NCBI GenBank assembly: GCA_036897625.1
Contig: JAYMTA010000163.1
Span: 1-36,486 of the forward strand
From: Pelargonium cotyledonis
Lineage: Eukaryota > Streptophyta > Magnoliopsida > Geraniales > Geraniaceae
DNA: 36,486 nt
Direction: 5' to 3'
Both the position numbers and the translations under genes were made by a program. Of the stretch, positions 12,101 through 24,762 are shown piece after piece (within the stretch, counting starts at the first letter, position 1; each line of letters starts with the position of its first letter). The notes under the pieces are model-generated. The model had not been told where the DNA came from. It searched no databases and saw only the letters and a program-made list of their open reading frames with translations.

Positions 12101-14297
12101 TATAATTGAAATTTGAAAACTATAAGTTCATATTATTTGGTGTTTTAAAATGACAATGGACGAGTATGAATCGTGGCTCGTGTTCGTATCAATATTAGTG
12201 CTTCATAAGCAAAGTATTTTATGACCCAACCAATGAAGACGACAAACAAATAATGTCAAACAAGATCAGAGCACAAAAATAAGTCGTCAACCTACATGCC
12301 TTGTTGGGTGCATAGATTACATTTACAACTAATCGTAATATCAATAAATTTTGATTGTCAATCTCTATTTTAAATCAGAAAAAATCTAATAAATGTACTT
12401 GTAAACGAATATGGCATACTTACCGCATTTTCTTCGTCAGGGTCATTTCTGAATACATAAAATAGAGGAGCCAAAATCTCATTCATCCCTTGCACATATC
12501 TTATACCAGGATTCAACTTTGCAAATATCACTAATATGTTCTTCAAAGCCTCCTGAAAATTTCAAGACACATTTACATCAGCAAACCAATAGCCCATGTG
12601 TCAAGCTGGAGTCAAATAACGAGAGCACACCTGATTTGACTTTGCAAGTGCCGAGTCCCCTGAGAAAAAGTTCATGTCCGGATGGGTGCGCATCACATCT
12701 CGGTCAATCTGCTCTATAATCTCCAAATCCTATAAAAATAAAAAACCAAAAGATATTCCATTGATATGATTCATAGCAATGCCATTCAAACAATAGAATG
12801 ACAAAAGGATGCAGATAAATTGCAACGATGTAGGCACCAAAAGCTCATCCTAAAATATTCAAAGATATAATGTGGCTATCGACATATGTTGAATTCTGCT
12901 TAGAATCTCTCAAAGTATATAGCATCTACTAGTAAAAAAACTATCATAAAGAGGTAATACATTCTAAGATCTCCTGATTCTTTTTTTCCCTTTTCATAGC
13001 CCATGAATACTAGTATGAAAGGTACTAGTCTCTTCAGAACTGCTGCATCTTTATTTCAATTTGTTTAACATAAGCACATCTGTATACATAAGTTAATATT
13101 CAAATTTATCTCAAAGAAAGTGCATTGATAAGGTGATACCTGGAAGAACTGGTTCCAGATGCTGCTCTTCCCGAGGCTTAAAGGATGCTCTCCGTGAGGT
13201 ATTTCAGATCTTGAGAGCAAGCCACTGCCTTCACCTTTGGGCTCGTCATTGCCAAAACCAGAGGATTTCTCCAACTTCCTCGTAACTTCTGACTAGCTAG
13301 GCATAAAATCATTTAGAAATCTACCATCTTTTCAGAAAAGAAGCAAAATGAATGCAGAATGGGCTCATTAACCCTTCAATAATTATTGGAACAGCTTTAC
13401 CAAGCTCATTCCGGTTACAAATTGTGAAACATGCCACAATATGGGCTAGATGGAGGAATAAATATAAAACGATCCAGAACTATATGCAAAGTAACTTACG
13501 GGATTCATTAGAAGTTCATCTTTGAATCTCTTGTACTGAGACCTCTTCTTGACTAATTCTGATGACCAAAGTGAGCGATCAGATGGAAGATACCCTAGTA
13601 AAAGCTGCCACAATCAATAAATTAAACCTTCAATTTGAATACACTTTCTCATTTCTAATCATTTCAGATAATGCAAAATGAAAACCTTCAGAAATACAAC
13701 AAATAAGCAAATTTATGCAAAAGTGAAGTTCAAGGAAGGTGAAGTACAAAACTCAACAGAAGCTCATGGCCACACACACCTTCCACACTGTAGAGCGAAT
13801 TCCAGCACCATCCGGTATACCCAGGGCCGCAATTCTTCTCAATTCCCGCATGTTCACAACCTTCTTCGAAAGCTACAGATTCACATTCAATCCAAAACAA
13901 GACAAAATTCAGCACCATTACAAATCAACACACATATACACAGGCATGCAAGAGAGTAAACACAAATCACAACCTCGACGAGAAGCTGCGCCTGACGAGA
14001 AATGTCTTCTGGTGAGGGTCCGGCAGAGCTCTCATTGTCGTCGTTGTGACTATTCGGCGATTCTTTCGTTGGTGATTGGGGTTTGGGAGGGTCTACTCTG
14101 ACGGCCGCCGGAGGCGAAACCGGCACCGGCGGCTTCGCATGGGAATCCGCTGCGGCGGAGGAGGAGGTAGTTGAGGAGGAGTTGGATTGGTAGCCTAGGA
14201 GGCGATCGTCGTCGGGGGAGAAGGACGGGGGTGGAGAGGGAGAGGGAGATGACCAGAGGGAGCTGTTGAGCCAATCAGGGACCCGCTTCTTCACCAT
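9166..14297 (-). CDS. TBC-domain Rab GTPase-activating protein, TBC1D13 type (9 exons, 453 aa)
   Basis: Minus-strand exons: 14297-13974, 13872-13780, 13604-13500, 13292-13140, 12729-12631, 12552-12424, 10594-10415, 10096-9980, 9327-9166; every exon is a whole number of codons. The protein stimulates GTP hydrolysis by a Rab, controlling membrane traffic. Residues 1-108 are a Ser/Pro-rich tail, probably disordered; the TBC domain follows. Catalytic motifs are complete: IRSTVW with the first motif Arg in exon 2, IDRDVMRT at 233-240 (arginine finger R239), and YVQG at 277-280 (glutamine finger Q279). An in-frame ATG at 14483 would add 62 residues, but MVKKRVPDW at 14297 is the conserved start. 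The leader has a GA/CT tract. Intron 6 (12423-10595) is 1.8 kb and contains a TRIM-like retroelement. No lesion was seen; the target Rab cannot be told. Confidence 0.93.
10925..11580. mobile_element. TRIM/LTR-like repeat cluster in intron 6 of the TBC gene
   Basis: An LTR-like unit runs from TGTTGAAGTGGG at 11175 to TTTAACA at about 11319. It is directly followed by ATGTATCAGAGC, close to the TGGTATCAGAGC primer site used with initiator tRNA-Met, and preceded by a purine tract. A related unit in inverted orientation lies at about 10930-11090 (ATATTTATCCAATATG). The motif ATGTGCAAAGT occurs at about 11150 and 11540, next to purine tracts both times. No gag or pol reading frame is present. Boundaries are approximate. 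Confidence 0.5.
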
Positions 14298-15204
14298 TTG
14301 TTGATCGAAACAAATGGATTGGAGGTCTAGGGTTTTGTGAGGTTGATGAAGATCGAAGTGAGTTCTCTTCTTCTCTGCTGGTTTTTCTTCTTCGTCTTCC
14401 TGGAAGAGAGAGAGAGAGAGAGAGAAGATGGAGTGACAGGCTGTGAGGACATAGGTCTTCAAGGTCAAACCAGAGCAGGCCACGTTACTGTATTTCAGTA
14501 ACTGACGTTTTTTTAATTATTATTATTTTCCATAATTGGAATTTTGAGTAATTACTGTTAAGGAAATAGATAAATTCTTCTTTCTTTTGTGAAGAATGGA
14601 AGTATACATACTTTATAAAACTTCAATAACTAGGGATTGTCTCCTAAAATTCAACAATTTTTGTCGGTCTACTTTTCAACGATAAAGTTTTCAGAGCAGA
14701 GCTGCGATCACACGAGATCAGTATATTTAAATCATAACACAGTTAGAACAACTCTATCTCGGAACTACAAGATTTATTTAAAAAGAAAATTGAACATCGA
14801 ACAGTTCAATTTTCAGTCATTCAATCAAACTAGTTACAACTATTAGTGTCTGTGTTGTAGTGTTGTCGATAGCTAAAAACAAGTAGAGTCGAATTGAGGA
14901 GTTGTGTGGGGCTCGCTCGTTCGTGTAAGTAGCTTTTGTTTGCTTGTTTCACAATACTTCCTTTTCAATCAAATTCACGTGCTTTGTTTTGGTTTGTGAG
15001 GCTCAGGCTCAGGCTCATTTCACACAAACTTAACTACAAATGCTATATATATATAATCAAACAAAATTAGTACTAAACAGTCTATACTACAAATGTCATA
15101 TGCAGAAGAATAGAGTGCAATTTTTTTTTTCAATGTTCTGGATTTGAACGAAAGCAAATGTTCAGTTTATAAGGTACGTGTTGCAATTTGATCGTACAGC
15201 TGAG
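14298..15204. other. intergenic region between the TBC gene and the UBA/PUB gene
   Basis: The part next to 14297 is the 5' leader and promoter of the TBC gene on the minus strand, with a GA/CT microsatellite at 14405-14425 and an AAAACCCTAG motif (telo-box-like) just upstream of the start codon. The part next to 15204 would be the 3' UTR of the UBA/PUB gene. Nothing else is recognisable. Confidence 0.55.
14405..14425. repeat. GA/CT microsatellite in the TBC gene leader
   Basis: About ten GA repeats on the plus strand, read as CT in the transcript of the TBC gene. Pyrimidine-rich stretches of this kind are common near plant transcription starts. Confidence 0.85.
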
Positions 15205-18200
15205 TTACAAATCGAAGTATCTTTCGATCAGAGGACACCAAAAAATGGAATTTTTTATTGCTGAGTCGAGTTCGGATCCAGCTGAATTCAGAACTGCCAT
15301 GTCCACCTTCTCCCTTGGCAGAAACAAGAACTCACCTCCTTCAATTTTCTCAAATCCGCATATCTCGAGAAACTCTATTCCCCCTTTCAATGAACCAACT
15401 CTTTCCTGGTAACAGCACCAAATCAATGTGGGTCAGGAAAGGAATGCAATGTGAATTCTTAAGTTGCACACAAGTATTGCTCACTCCAGAGTGCAGATTA
15501 TCCTAATTATTCCCAAGAAAACAAGTTTTTTCCCCCAAAAGAACTGAGACTAGTTGGGATAGCTTTGGATTGAACAAGTTCTAGAGAAAATTCAGATTCT
15601 ACGACGAGTCTAATTGGTAGCTCATTCAGTAGAGTGGCTTTCATCAAGATCTGGATTCGGCACAATCCTAAATTAGGTTCCCTTCAAATGCTTTTTAGTT
15701 ATTTGGTACTCAGATGCTATTCCAAAACATCATTTTATATACTATTTATACTAGCTGACAGTGTACAAGAAGGAATAAGAACAAAAAGTAATAATGTAAT
15801 GGTAAAAAAGTAACTGATGCAAGTCTTGTAGCGGTGACTACATACAAAAATAATAGAAATATTGTATTGGGGTGTTTGGTGGTGTTTTTGTGAGTTCTTC
15901 AGGTGATTGAGAAAATGATGGTTCAAGTAGATGTAACAGAAGTCAGCACTCTCTCCTTGACATGTTGAAGTGGTGAGAAAAAGATTTGTAAATGCAAGCA
16001 ACATGGGTTGAAAAAAGACGATAAAAAGACAAGTGGTAATAGTTATATCAGTTATAGTTACATGTTAATGACAGCAGCGGCAGTTCCAGAAAAAAAAAAT
16101 GATTAGTTTAAAAAAATAAATTGAGACCGATGATTGATGGCGGATGAAAAAATTGAGCGTAGCTAGAATCAGAAAGGAAATGAATAAGTTACAAAGATGC
16201 CCAGAACACTTGGCATATATAATAGCTTAAGACTAGTAAGCAGCAAGAATTTTGGTCTATCACCAAGAGCAACATAATCTTTGAAAAATACTTCAGGCTA
16301 ATTTGAGGTTTAGTTTGGGAAGAAAGTATGAAGATGACAAATATGGATAATTGTAGCCACAAAAGCAAATATATAGTTGAAGCTCCTGACCTGAATAGAT
16401 GGATTACTGAGTCTAATTTTTCTGAACTTCTCCTCGTTAGGATTTTTGGCAACATTCCCCACAAAAGTCAGCAGAGTCTGGAATCCTCTTTTAACTTTGG
16501 CATCATCGTCCTTCAGACAGTAGGCAACAAGTCAGATTACTGCTTTTAACATATATATTCCTAGTCACTATATATTGATAGGTTATCATTCAAACCACAA
16601 AATAGTATGCCGGAAGTAGTAAATGAGTTATTCCATTATTAGTGTCTTAGCTTTAGGCATGCTAAATTCTTTAATCACCAACGCAACAAATACCTTAACA
16701 GTGTAGCAAGAAATAAAACAAGATCTGTTTTTACTTATTCTACATGTAAGATCTGGATCCAAGAATCCTAACATCCTCGACCAAGTCCCAAGAGCAACAA
16801 CTTACACTAACTACATGTTTTCCACAATATACAGCATTTTATAACATTTCAACACATAAACCACTAAATAAGTACCTTTCCTTGTATACAGGTCCACAAA
16901 GTCGGGCAATTTGCAGACTAGATTTTCCAAAGTGGGTTCTCAAAGAGACTTTAGACGACATGACAAGATTGTAACTTCTCAATCATAATATAATGATAGG
17001 GGATAGTCGAATTCCAGGGATCTTGAAAGAGGCCGGTGCTTTGGCCAACAGACCAAGTCATAACAAAGTTCATTTTACTATTCACCTTGTGATGTTGTTT
17101 GAGAGATCGTAGACACTCCCTCATTTGCTCAGCCTTTGTGGCAGGTCTAATAGGTAATGAACTCTGCAGTTTGAAAAAGTCTATACTTATGACATGTATC
17201 CAACAGAAAGCGATGAACAACTTCATCATACTAAAACAATTAAACATTACCTTATTCTCCTGCACAACAGGCACTGAAGGTTTGGCAGCTTCGGTGTCCT
17301 CAGGTGGCAACCCAAGCTTCCGTCTTCTTTCTGCCTGGATTCATAAACAAACAAATCAATCAACCTAATAAATGACCAAAGCATCTAATTGAAATGGGCA
17401 AAGCATCCACCTAGAATATAATATTTTTCAACTGACAGAATATGTTCAATGAGGTCTTATTTCAATTCTCTTACCATGAGAAATTAATCATTATGCAAGA
17501 CTCAGTTATTCTACAATGACAAATTATTTTCACAATCTATATTGAAAATCAATATGCGAGTTATATCCATTAACACATCAATTTGCTACAGGTTTTACGC
17601 AGATTACATACATAAAGTACAGTCAGTACCTCCATCTTAATAAATCTAGAAAGCACGTTATACAATATGAACACATCACAAGCTAATATTCGAAATTGGA
17701 GCAGAACACAATACTTAGAATCTTCCAATACAAACACTATACTTCTGCTGCACATGTAGAAGGCAATCCCACTTACTGAGTAGACAACCACTAATCATTG
17801 AAAATTTTACATAGTAGATATCAATCATTGAATTCCTTCACCTCATCAGTCATCACCCACAGTAAATAGAACAAATAAAAAAATTATTAGGTTTATAAAA
17901 TATTATAAATATATTTGAAACCTTGTCTTCTTCCAATTTCTGACGAATTTTTTCTCTAGCTCTTTTCTCCTCCTCTTTCTCTGCTTTTCGCAAAGCCATC
18001 AAACTGCAAAAACAAACAATTAAAGCTCATACATTTTAGATTGAGATGCAAATATAAAAAGTATAAAAGAAGACATATGGTAGGTTGGGTCAAACCGTTT
18101 CTGTTCATTTTCTTCTTCAATTCGCTTGGCTTCAAGGAGTTCCTTGCCCACTCGAATTCTCTCCTGATAACGTAGTACACAAACTTAGTAAGCTTATTTT

Positions 18201-18482
18201 CCCAAATAAGGATAGAAGGCTTTTAAGAAATTTGACAGCTTAGTACAACAGAAAATCATAAGACTTTTTATTTGATAAACAAGAAGCATTTTTATTAATG
18301 CCACTAAATTTCTAAAGCGTAAAAAATGGGAAAGCATACCAAGAGCTAAGATGCTTGGAAAGAAACAGAACAGACTCATTGATGTTCTTTATCAGGAGAA
18401 GTCCAAAGTTTTAACTAACAATCATTGTTCAGCATTACCATGATAACTAACAAAGAATTTTATGGTCACCCCATACTGTATA

Positions 18483-18521
18483 CTAGAGAGAGGGGGAGAG
18501 GGAGAGAGAGAGAGAGAGAAA
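18483..18521. repeat. GA-rich microsatellite
   Basis: An imperfect GA run interrupted by GGGGGA and GAGGGA, in the intron between exons 6 and 7 of the UBA/PUB gene. Confidence 0.85.
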
Positions 18522-19378
18522 AGACCCAAATCAAAACAAAGACCAAACAGTATAAAAGCAAGTATAACTATATCCACAGCTAATATATCCAGACAAGTCA
18601 CGATAACAGAACTTAGAAATCTAGATTAGAATTTAAATTGAACAAAATGAAGCTATGATGATTTCATCAAATATGATCAAAAGACCAAATCATCCATCTC
18701 AAAAATTCAAAATCCTAACTCTATCTGTGCTTATTTCAAAACTCAAATTTTGAATCTTTTAACATATTATAAAAGCCATCTTCAAAAGAACTTCCAACAT
18801 TTGAGATGTACATGAGCACAAACACTTTATGCATCCCACTCTTAACATGTAAAACACCCTTCCAAACTCCATACTAAACAGTAAATTATATATCTAGACA
18901 AAATGAAGAAAATAGATGCACTCATATCTACTTGCTCTGTGCCTAACTTTCCTAACAGCCCATTTGCATGATGGAACTGAAAGCAAGTGGAAGGATATAA
19001 ATGGGTCCTCAAGTCGCCAAGATACATTAAGGATAGGTAGAGACTAGGTACTTCACATATTTGCTGAGCTGTAAAATGACCTCAATTCTTTTGGAAAACT
19101 TTATATGTCTCTACTCAATGAGGATCTATAATAAGATAAATACTTTCAAAACTTCACAAAGTTTACAAACAAGAGCCATTAAAAAATTGATTCCTTAATA
19201 TAAGTCATATGGTATAACAGAGCAGTAACAGAGAAGAATTTAGAGTACCTTCTCTCTTTCTCTTTCCATTCTCCTTTCTTCTTCCTCTTTTTTCTTGCGA
19301 GCCCGCTCCCTTTTATGAAAGAACAATTACATTGAGAAAGAGCAAAATGATAAAAGAAGTGAAATAAGAGTATAAGAC

Positions 19379-19380
<2 letters not shown>

Positions 19381-19412
<32 letters not shown>
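19381..19412. repeat. GA microsatellite
   Basis: About 15 GA repeats in the intron just upstream (in transcript direction) of exon 6 of the UBA/PUB gene, about 70 bp from its acceptor. In the transcript it reads CU, so it may blend into the polypyrimidine region. Confidence 0.9.
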
Positions 19413-19415
<3 letters not shown>

Positions 19416-19548
19416 AAAAATGGGAAAGCTTAGAAAAGTTGTATTCAACCTTTGGCTGAACTAAGGAAGCCATAAATGGTAAATGGTGACATGTCCAAGC
19501 GTGGCAAAGAGACTTGTATGTTACTTATCAAGTACAGCATTGTTACCA

Positions 19549-19690
19549 TCACCCCATTGGCAGAGTGGTATAGATGCTCGACATCCAAACTTGAGGTCCC
19601 GGATCCGTGGCACCTCTAGGGCATTGATATGTAGGTGTGTGCATGTAGTGTAGGGGCTTTTTTCTTTGTATTTGTGTGTGTGTGTGTTGA
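19549..19690 (+). mobile_element. tRNA-derived SINE-like element
   Basis: There is an A-box-like TTGGCAGAGTGG ending at 19568 and a B-box-like GGTCCCGGATCC at 19595-19606, with tRNA-like spacing. The body ends in a T run and a GT-rich tail at about 19657-19688. It sits in an intron of the UBA/PUB gene on the opposite strand. The sequence differs from the SINE-like copies at 27211 and 34371, so it is another family. Confidence 0.55.
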
Positions 19691-20875
19691 GCTAACAAAA
19701 CATATCAATATTTTTTCAAGTATAGTCTTATTGTTAAAACCCTCAATAGAAAAATCTTATTGAAGACATGCAATAAGATGAGTAGATTGCATTTAAACAA
19801 CAAAATATTATACATATCAAACCAATTAGAAACTGAAACGATAATTTTGAAAAAGAAAAGAAATAACTTCACTACATTTTGCCTACCAAAAAAACTCCAA
19901 TCCTACATTAGAAAAATAACTTACTGAAAAAAACTTAAACAAATTTTAGATCGAACATAAATAACTCTGGAGACAAATTAACTATCTCAATCATTTGGAT
20001 TAAGAAAGCATAAAGATTATTGTCATAAAAATGATATAGTAGCATTGGATTAGTAATTGACAAGCTGAATCCTCATTACCACTATAAAACAGAAAATACC
20101 CTAGAATATGGGGAATTGCCCTGCTTCCTCCAAACAAAACAAAAGGTACAAATGTTTCAGATTTTTTTCAGTACTCTATCTTTCAGAAAACTAATGTTTT
20201 ATATTCTAAAAGATCAGTTAGACGGCACTACATTACAAAGTCAAAATCATGCATTATTATAAAATAAGAAAACTGGGCTCGCCCAATAAAAAAAATGTAA
20301 AGGTCAATTAAGAAAAAGAAAATCTAAAAACCAACTGCATCAAAGAAATAATGGCAATATTTAATGATGTTGAGGAGAATATTGCAACTGCATAGGTTTC
20401 CATAGCAAAGATAAAAGATTACCAAGCAGTAACAGCATAACATGGTGCCCATATTGACTCCTAAGAATGCACTAACTAAGCAATACCTAAGTTCTTGCGC
20501 TTTGATCCTAACTTCTTCTGGTGTGAGAGATGGTTTAGAAGCCTCAGCTTTGGTGTTGGCAGGTACCTGAGTAGGCAAGACAGTTAAATTATGGAGAAAG
20601 TTCCTTATTTAAAAACACTACAAAGAATTTAGGAGGTCAGACACCAAGATACCATCATCAAAATAAGTAAGAGATTAAGTGCAAGATGGGAGATATGAAA
20701 ATGTAAAGCATAGGAAAAAAAACAATTGCAGTACCAAGAAGCGTTGTGTACAGAAAAACAAGCATGAAACAGAGGACTTTTACTTTGCATCATCTCATAA
20801 CAAAAATGTAAAAGACGCCTTCCACCCATAAGTATATCACTGTGTCTGTGACATACTCTTCGCTTAAGACATCTA

Positions 20876-21639
20876 GGTAGCGTTTGGATTAGAATTTTTG
20901 GTTTGAGAATTGAAATGAAAATGAGAATGGAAATGGAAATTGATGGTGTTTGGAATACTTTGGATTATAATCTTCTTATTTCCACCCTCATTCCCTTACT
21001 TATGATTTATGAAAAAGTTGATTACCTCCAAAATAGATGGAATGGGATTCTCATTCCAATTTTCACTCTTTTAGGCTATAATTGAACATTTCAAAATTCG
21101 TAACTTTTTATTTAATTGTTTGATTGGGATAAAGAAAAATTACTTCATGCAATTTCTGGGGAGAAACAATGACCATCAGTTTAATTTTTTAAAACAGTGC
21201 ATATTAATATGCACAAAATCTGGAAGGAAAAAAAAAGAAAAAGAAGAAAAAAAAATCATAACTTTATGCTCAAAAGTGGGATTGGACTGATTTTTTGTTA
21301 TGTATAGTGAACTTTTTAGAGGAAAAAAAATTAAAATTATGGATTCCGTTTTCCAAAAAAAATGCACACTTATGAGCAAATCTAGACATTTTAATACCGA
21401 ATATTGATTTTCTAAAAATATTTAGTCTTCAACATTCCTCATTCCTAAATGTCAACAGACATTTTTTTTTTTTTTTGCATAATAATATAAAAAAAAATTA
21501 AAGGCGAATAATTTCATTTTTAACATTTTATTTTTTTACTTTTCTTAACCAAACAACATTACCTTGAAAAAGAAATGGCAATGAAAATGGTTTTCATTCT
21601 CATTTCCATTCCCATCAAATTTCTAATTCAAAGGCTACC
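20876..21639. mobile_element. Tourist-like MITE with both ends
   Basis: The left end GGTAGCGTTTGGATTAGAAT and the reverse complement of the right end (GGTAGCCTTTGAATTAGAAA) form imperfect inverted repeats, both followed inward by repeated GGAATG/GAGAATG motifs. CTA lies outside the left end and TTA outside the right one, close to the 3-bp target site of PIF/Harbinger elements. At 764 bp it has no coding capacity. It sits in the intron between exons 4 and 5 of the UBA/PUB gene. Confidence 0.7.
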
Positions 21640-22116
21640 TTAAACTCCCAAATAAACTAGAATGTGAGTGTCGCTTGTCACACTAGACACATAAAAACAG
21701 AGAAAACAGGTGATAGTTTGGAAGAAAATGAATAGAAAAGGAAACAAATGTGTATTTAAGGAAAGATAAGAAAAGAAGGGCATCATATCAATATATATAA
21801 ACTGGGATTATACTACTCTGAATATATACGATGTATAAACAGAAGAATAAACGAGATGATAAATGTGGAACATGTGAACGCAAAAGAAGATATACAAGTG
21901 ATCTTATAAAGAACAAATAGCCTCTAAGCATAAATGTCGTACCAAAGGCATCTCATCTATATCCATGTCATTCTCATGTTCAACTAACCAATTGACAGCG
22001 GTCTCAAGGCTAGTGTTACCTGAAGAAAAGAAAAAACAACATACAGATAAACACAAAGAGCACACCATCTATCTACAAAACATTTAACATGAAGATTCAC
22101 ATAAAGCTAGTGTTTT

Positions 22117-22703
22117 GAAAAGCCCAAGGCACGAAGCGCACACAAGAGCCTTAAACTCAATGAGGTGAGGCGGTTTGATTGAGAAGCATGTGAGAACCTC
22201 GAGGCATGCGCCTCTCTGCTGTATTTGGGGCATGGCCACTGTCAATTTTTAGCTCTTCATCAGGTCATCTTAAATTGAAGACTCTTCATTTTGGTCTATT
22301 AGATTAGGATAATAATGATGAAGACTTCTCATCTTTAATAGCCCCAATTTACTCGACCAAAATTAACTTCATTGTTTTATTATTATATATGCCACATCAA
22401 CAACTTTATAGTAAAAAATATTATGTTATTGTTTTCTAACGGTGTTAATGACATTTAACGGTCTTTGTTAGCCTATTTAATGACAGGCCCTTCATTAGGA
22501 CTTCAGAATGACTTCGGATTAAATTGGAACAGAAGTTCAAACTTTGGACTAAATTGTAGCACATGAAAGTACATGGACTAAACTGGAATATTTGAAACAG
22601 TATAAGGACTATTTAGGAACTTATTTCATAAAACTATAGTTTTTAACATGGGCCTCATTTCATTGAGGCTCATGCCTTACCGTGCGCTTTGCACCTAGGC
22701 TCC
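22117..22703. mobile_element. non-autonomous element with long inverted ends
   Basis: The left end (AAGCCCAAGGCACGAAGCGC, then CAATGAGGTGAGGC) matches the reverse complement of the right end (GCCTAGGTGCAAAGCGCAC, then CAATGAAATGAGGC). The inside has motifs such as GGACTAAATTG and GGACTAAACTGG, but no reading frame. It lies in the 1.1-kb intron between exons 3 and 4 of the UBA/PUB gene. The superfamily cannot be assigned because no clear target duplication is visible. Confidence 0.6.
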
Positions 22704-24623
22704 GAAGGACCCTAACACCCTAAATGCATCTCAAGCCAACGGCGAAGCCAAGAGTTCAATGAAGGGTAAACACATTGATAAATACATTAATGCCGTTACT
22801 GTCTACAATATGTCATACATCATCTAGCATCTCAAAGTCCTTATTTTCAACATCAAATTCCTTGTTATCGAGTTACCAAGCCAAACAAAGTGTTAAACCG
22901 TGCAGTGTACATCTCCAGTAATGGTATTGTAATAAGCTCTACCAATACCTTAAGCCGATCTCACCATGAGTTGGCAAAAGGGATGAAGGAAAAAAGAAAT
23001 TACTAGAAACAAGAAATATAACAAAATATTCAACCACAACTATTGAGAAAGTACTGCAAACAATTAACATATGAAGTAATTGTGTGTTAGAATTTCTCAA
23101 CGAGCTCACCTGAAAAGTGAAGGACCTGAGTCGCTCATGCTACTGGAAAACCCATTCCTTCAAGTTCCTGAAGCAGATTTTTGTCAACCTCTGGCACAAC
23201 CATTTCTACACACGCAGAGAGAGGTAAATTTGGTGATAACAAAGCAAATATATCAAAGTGACAAGCAATATATCAACAAGCTGACACAAGATGTTACAAT
23301 AATAGTCAAATTATTTATAGTATAAGTATACCAACTCATGACACTTTATCAAGGTGACTACTTCAGGGTTGAGATATTCAAATCTATATAAAAAATAAAA
23401 TAAAATAAAAAAGGATACGAGAATTAATGAATTATTAAAAAAGGAGGGCAAAGTTACAAAACACAACCAGAAATCCCAAACTACAACATGTGATTTGGAA
23501 ACCAATTGAACAACCTTCTTGGCTGAGCTAGGATTTCCAATCTTCATAGAAACTATATTGTTAACTGACTCTATTCCACTTATTCCATTAAGAAAAGACC
23601 AATTGATGGCAATACAGTGCAGAATAATTTCCCATACAGATTTGAATAAGAAAGGCCCACCCACAAAAAAGCAACTAAAAATGTCCGTTGTTTTTAGCAG
23701 GCATTAAATCTATCTACAATTTAAGGTAAACAAGATTATGATGACCTTTTGTTCTTCAGCCACCCTGCACTCTTTGTGCAAGTTCATTTTCAAATTCTGA
23801 AGTACACACAAAAACTACCATCCACCAATTAAAAATCTAAGAAAATGGACTGTCCCAGTTCAGACTTCAGAATCAAGGCAAAGTATATTATAATTTTGCA
23901 AAGAGTGACACTTAAAGATGCTCTACGTAGAGCTTAAAAAAGGGGGCAAAAGGCAGGTCAGAAAATATGTGTGCATCAATATGACGAGAAAAAGCCAGTG
24001 GAGACAATACATACCCACAAAGCTGAATTGCAACTATGATTAATCATCCAAATAATTGACCTATCAAATGTTCTCATAAAAACAAGAAAAGTATCTCCAG
24101 ATTCTCATTACACTAAATCCTAATACAAATGACACGATCAATTGTAACAATACCTTCAGGCTGGCTGCTACTACTTGCATCAACTGGATCCCCGGACTCT
24201 GATGTCACCTTTGGCACCTCCAAACTTATTGGCTTTGCTGCTTCCAAAGTCTTATCCACAAATTCAGTATGTCCAGTTCTCTTGGTATGCAAATCACTTT
24301 CCTTCATGGTCAACCAAAAACCAAAAGTCCAATATTTCAAATTCAATAACACTGAACTCTGGGGTTAACAAAAAAAAAGGCTATCTCAGCTTGAAAAACA
24401 TGCAAAACTTATCCACGCTGAAGTATAACACACACACACACATATCAATGGCCTCAATCTAGTGGAGGATATAGATTATTATGATTTGAATATGAATTTT
24501 TTTTATTAAGTTCAGAATTTTACTCTCTATTCCAACATTTCCTAAGCAAATAAAACCAAGCACAATGTTAAAAGTTTTTTAAACAAAAAATCCAAGACCA
24601 GAAATGTAAAATGACTTCAAATA

Positions 24624-24762
24624 CTCCCTCCGACAAAAATGAATGTCCTCTTCCTCTAAGTTGGTTATGCATGAACTAAATACAATATCCCAAAGATATG
24701 TTAGTTAGAACTTAAAAGCCCTTGAGTATGTCACAACAAGAGTACATTGGAGAACAAAGGGA
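24624..24762. mobile_element. Stowaway-like MITE
   Basis: The left end CTCCCTCCGACAAAAATGAA is the usual plant Stowaway terminal motif with a small change. The right end (reverse complement TCCCTTTGTTCTCC) is a weaker match. TA flanks both ends, the target preferred by Tc1/mariner elements. Length is 139 bp, in intron 1 of the UBA/PUB gene. Confidence 0.5.

Noticed and set aside
23135..23137. TGA as selenocysteine or programmed readthrough
   Set aside because: Land plants lack the selenocysteine system, and relatives have Arg at this codon. A nonsense mutation or sequence error is simpler; the same holds for the RLP stop at 33044.
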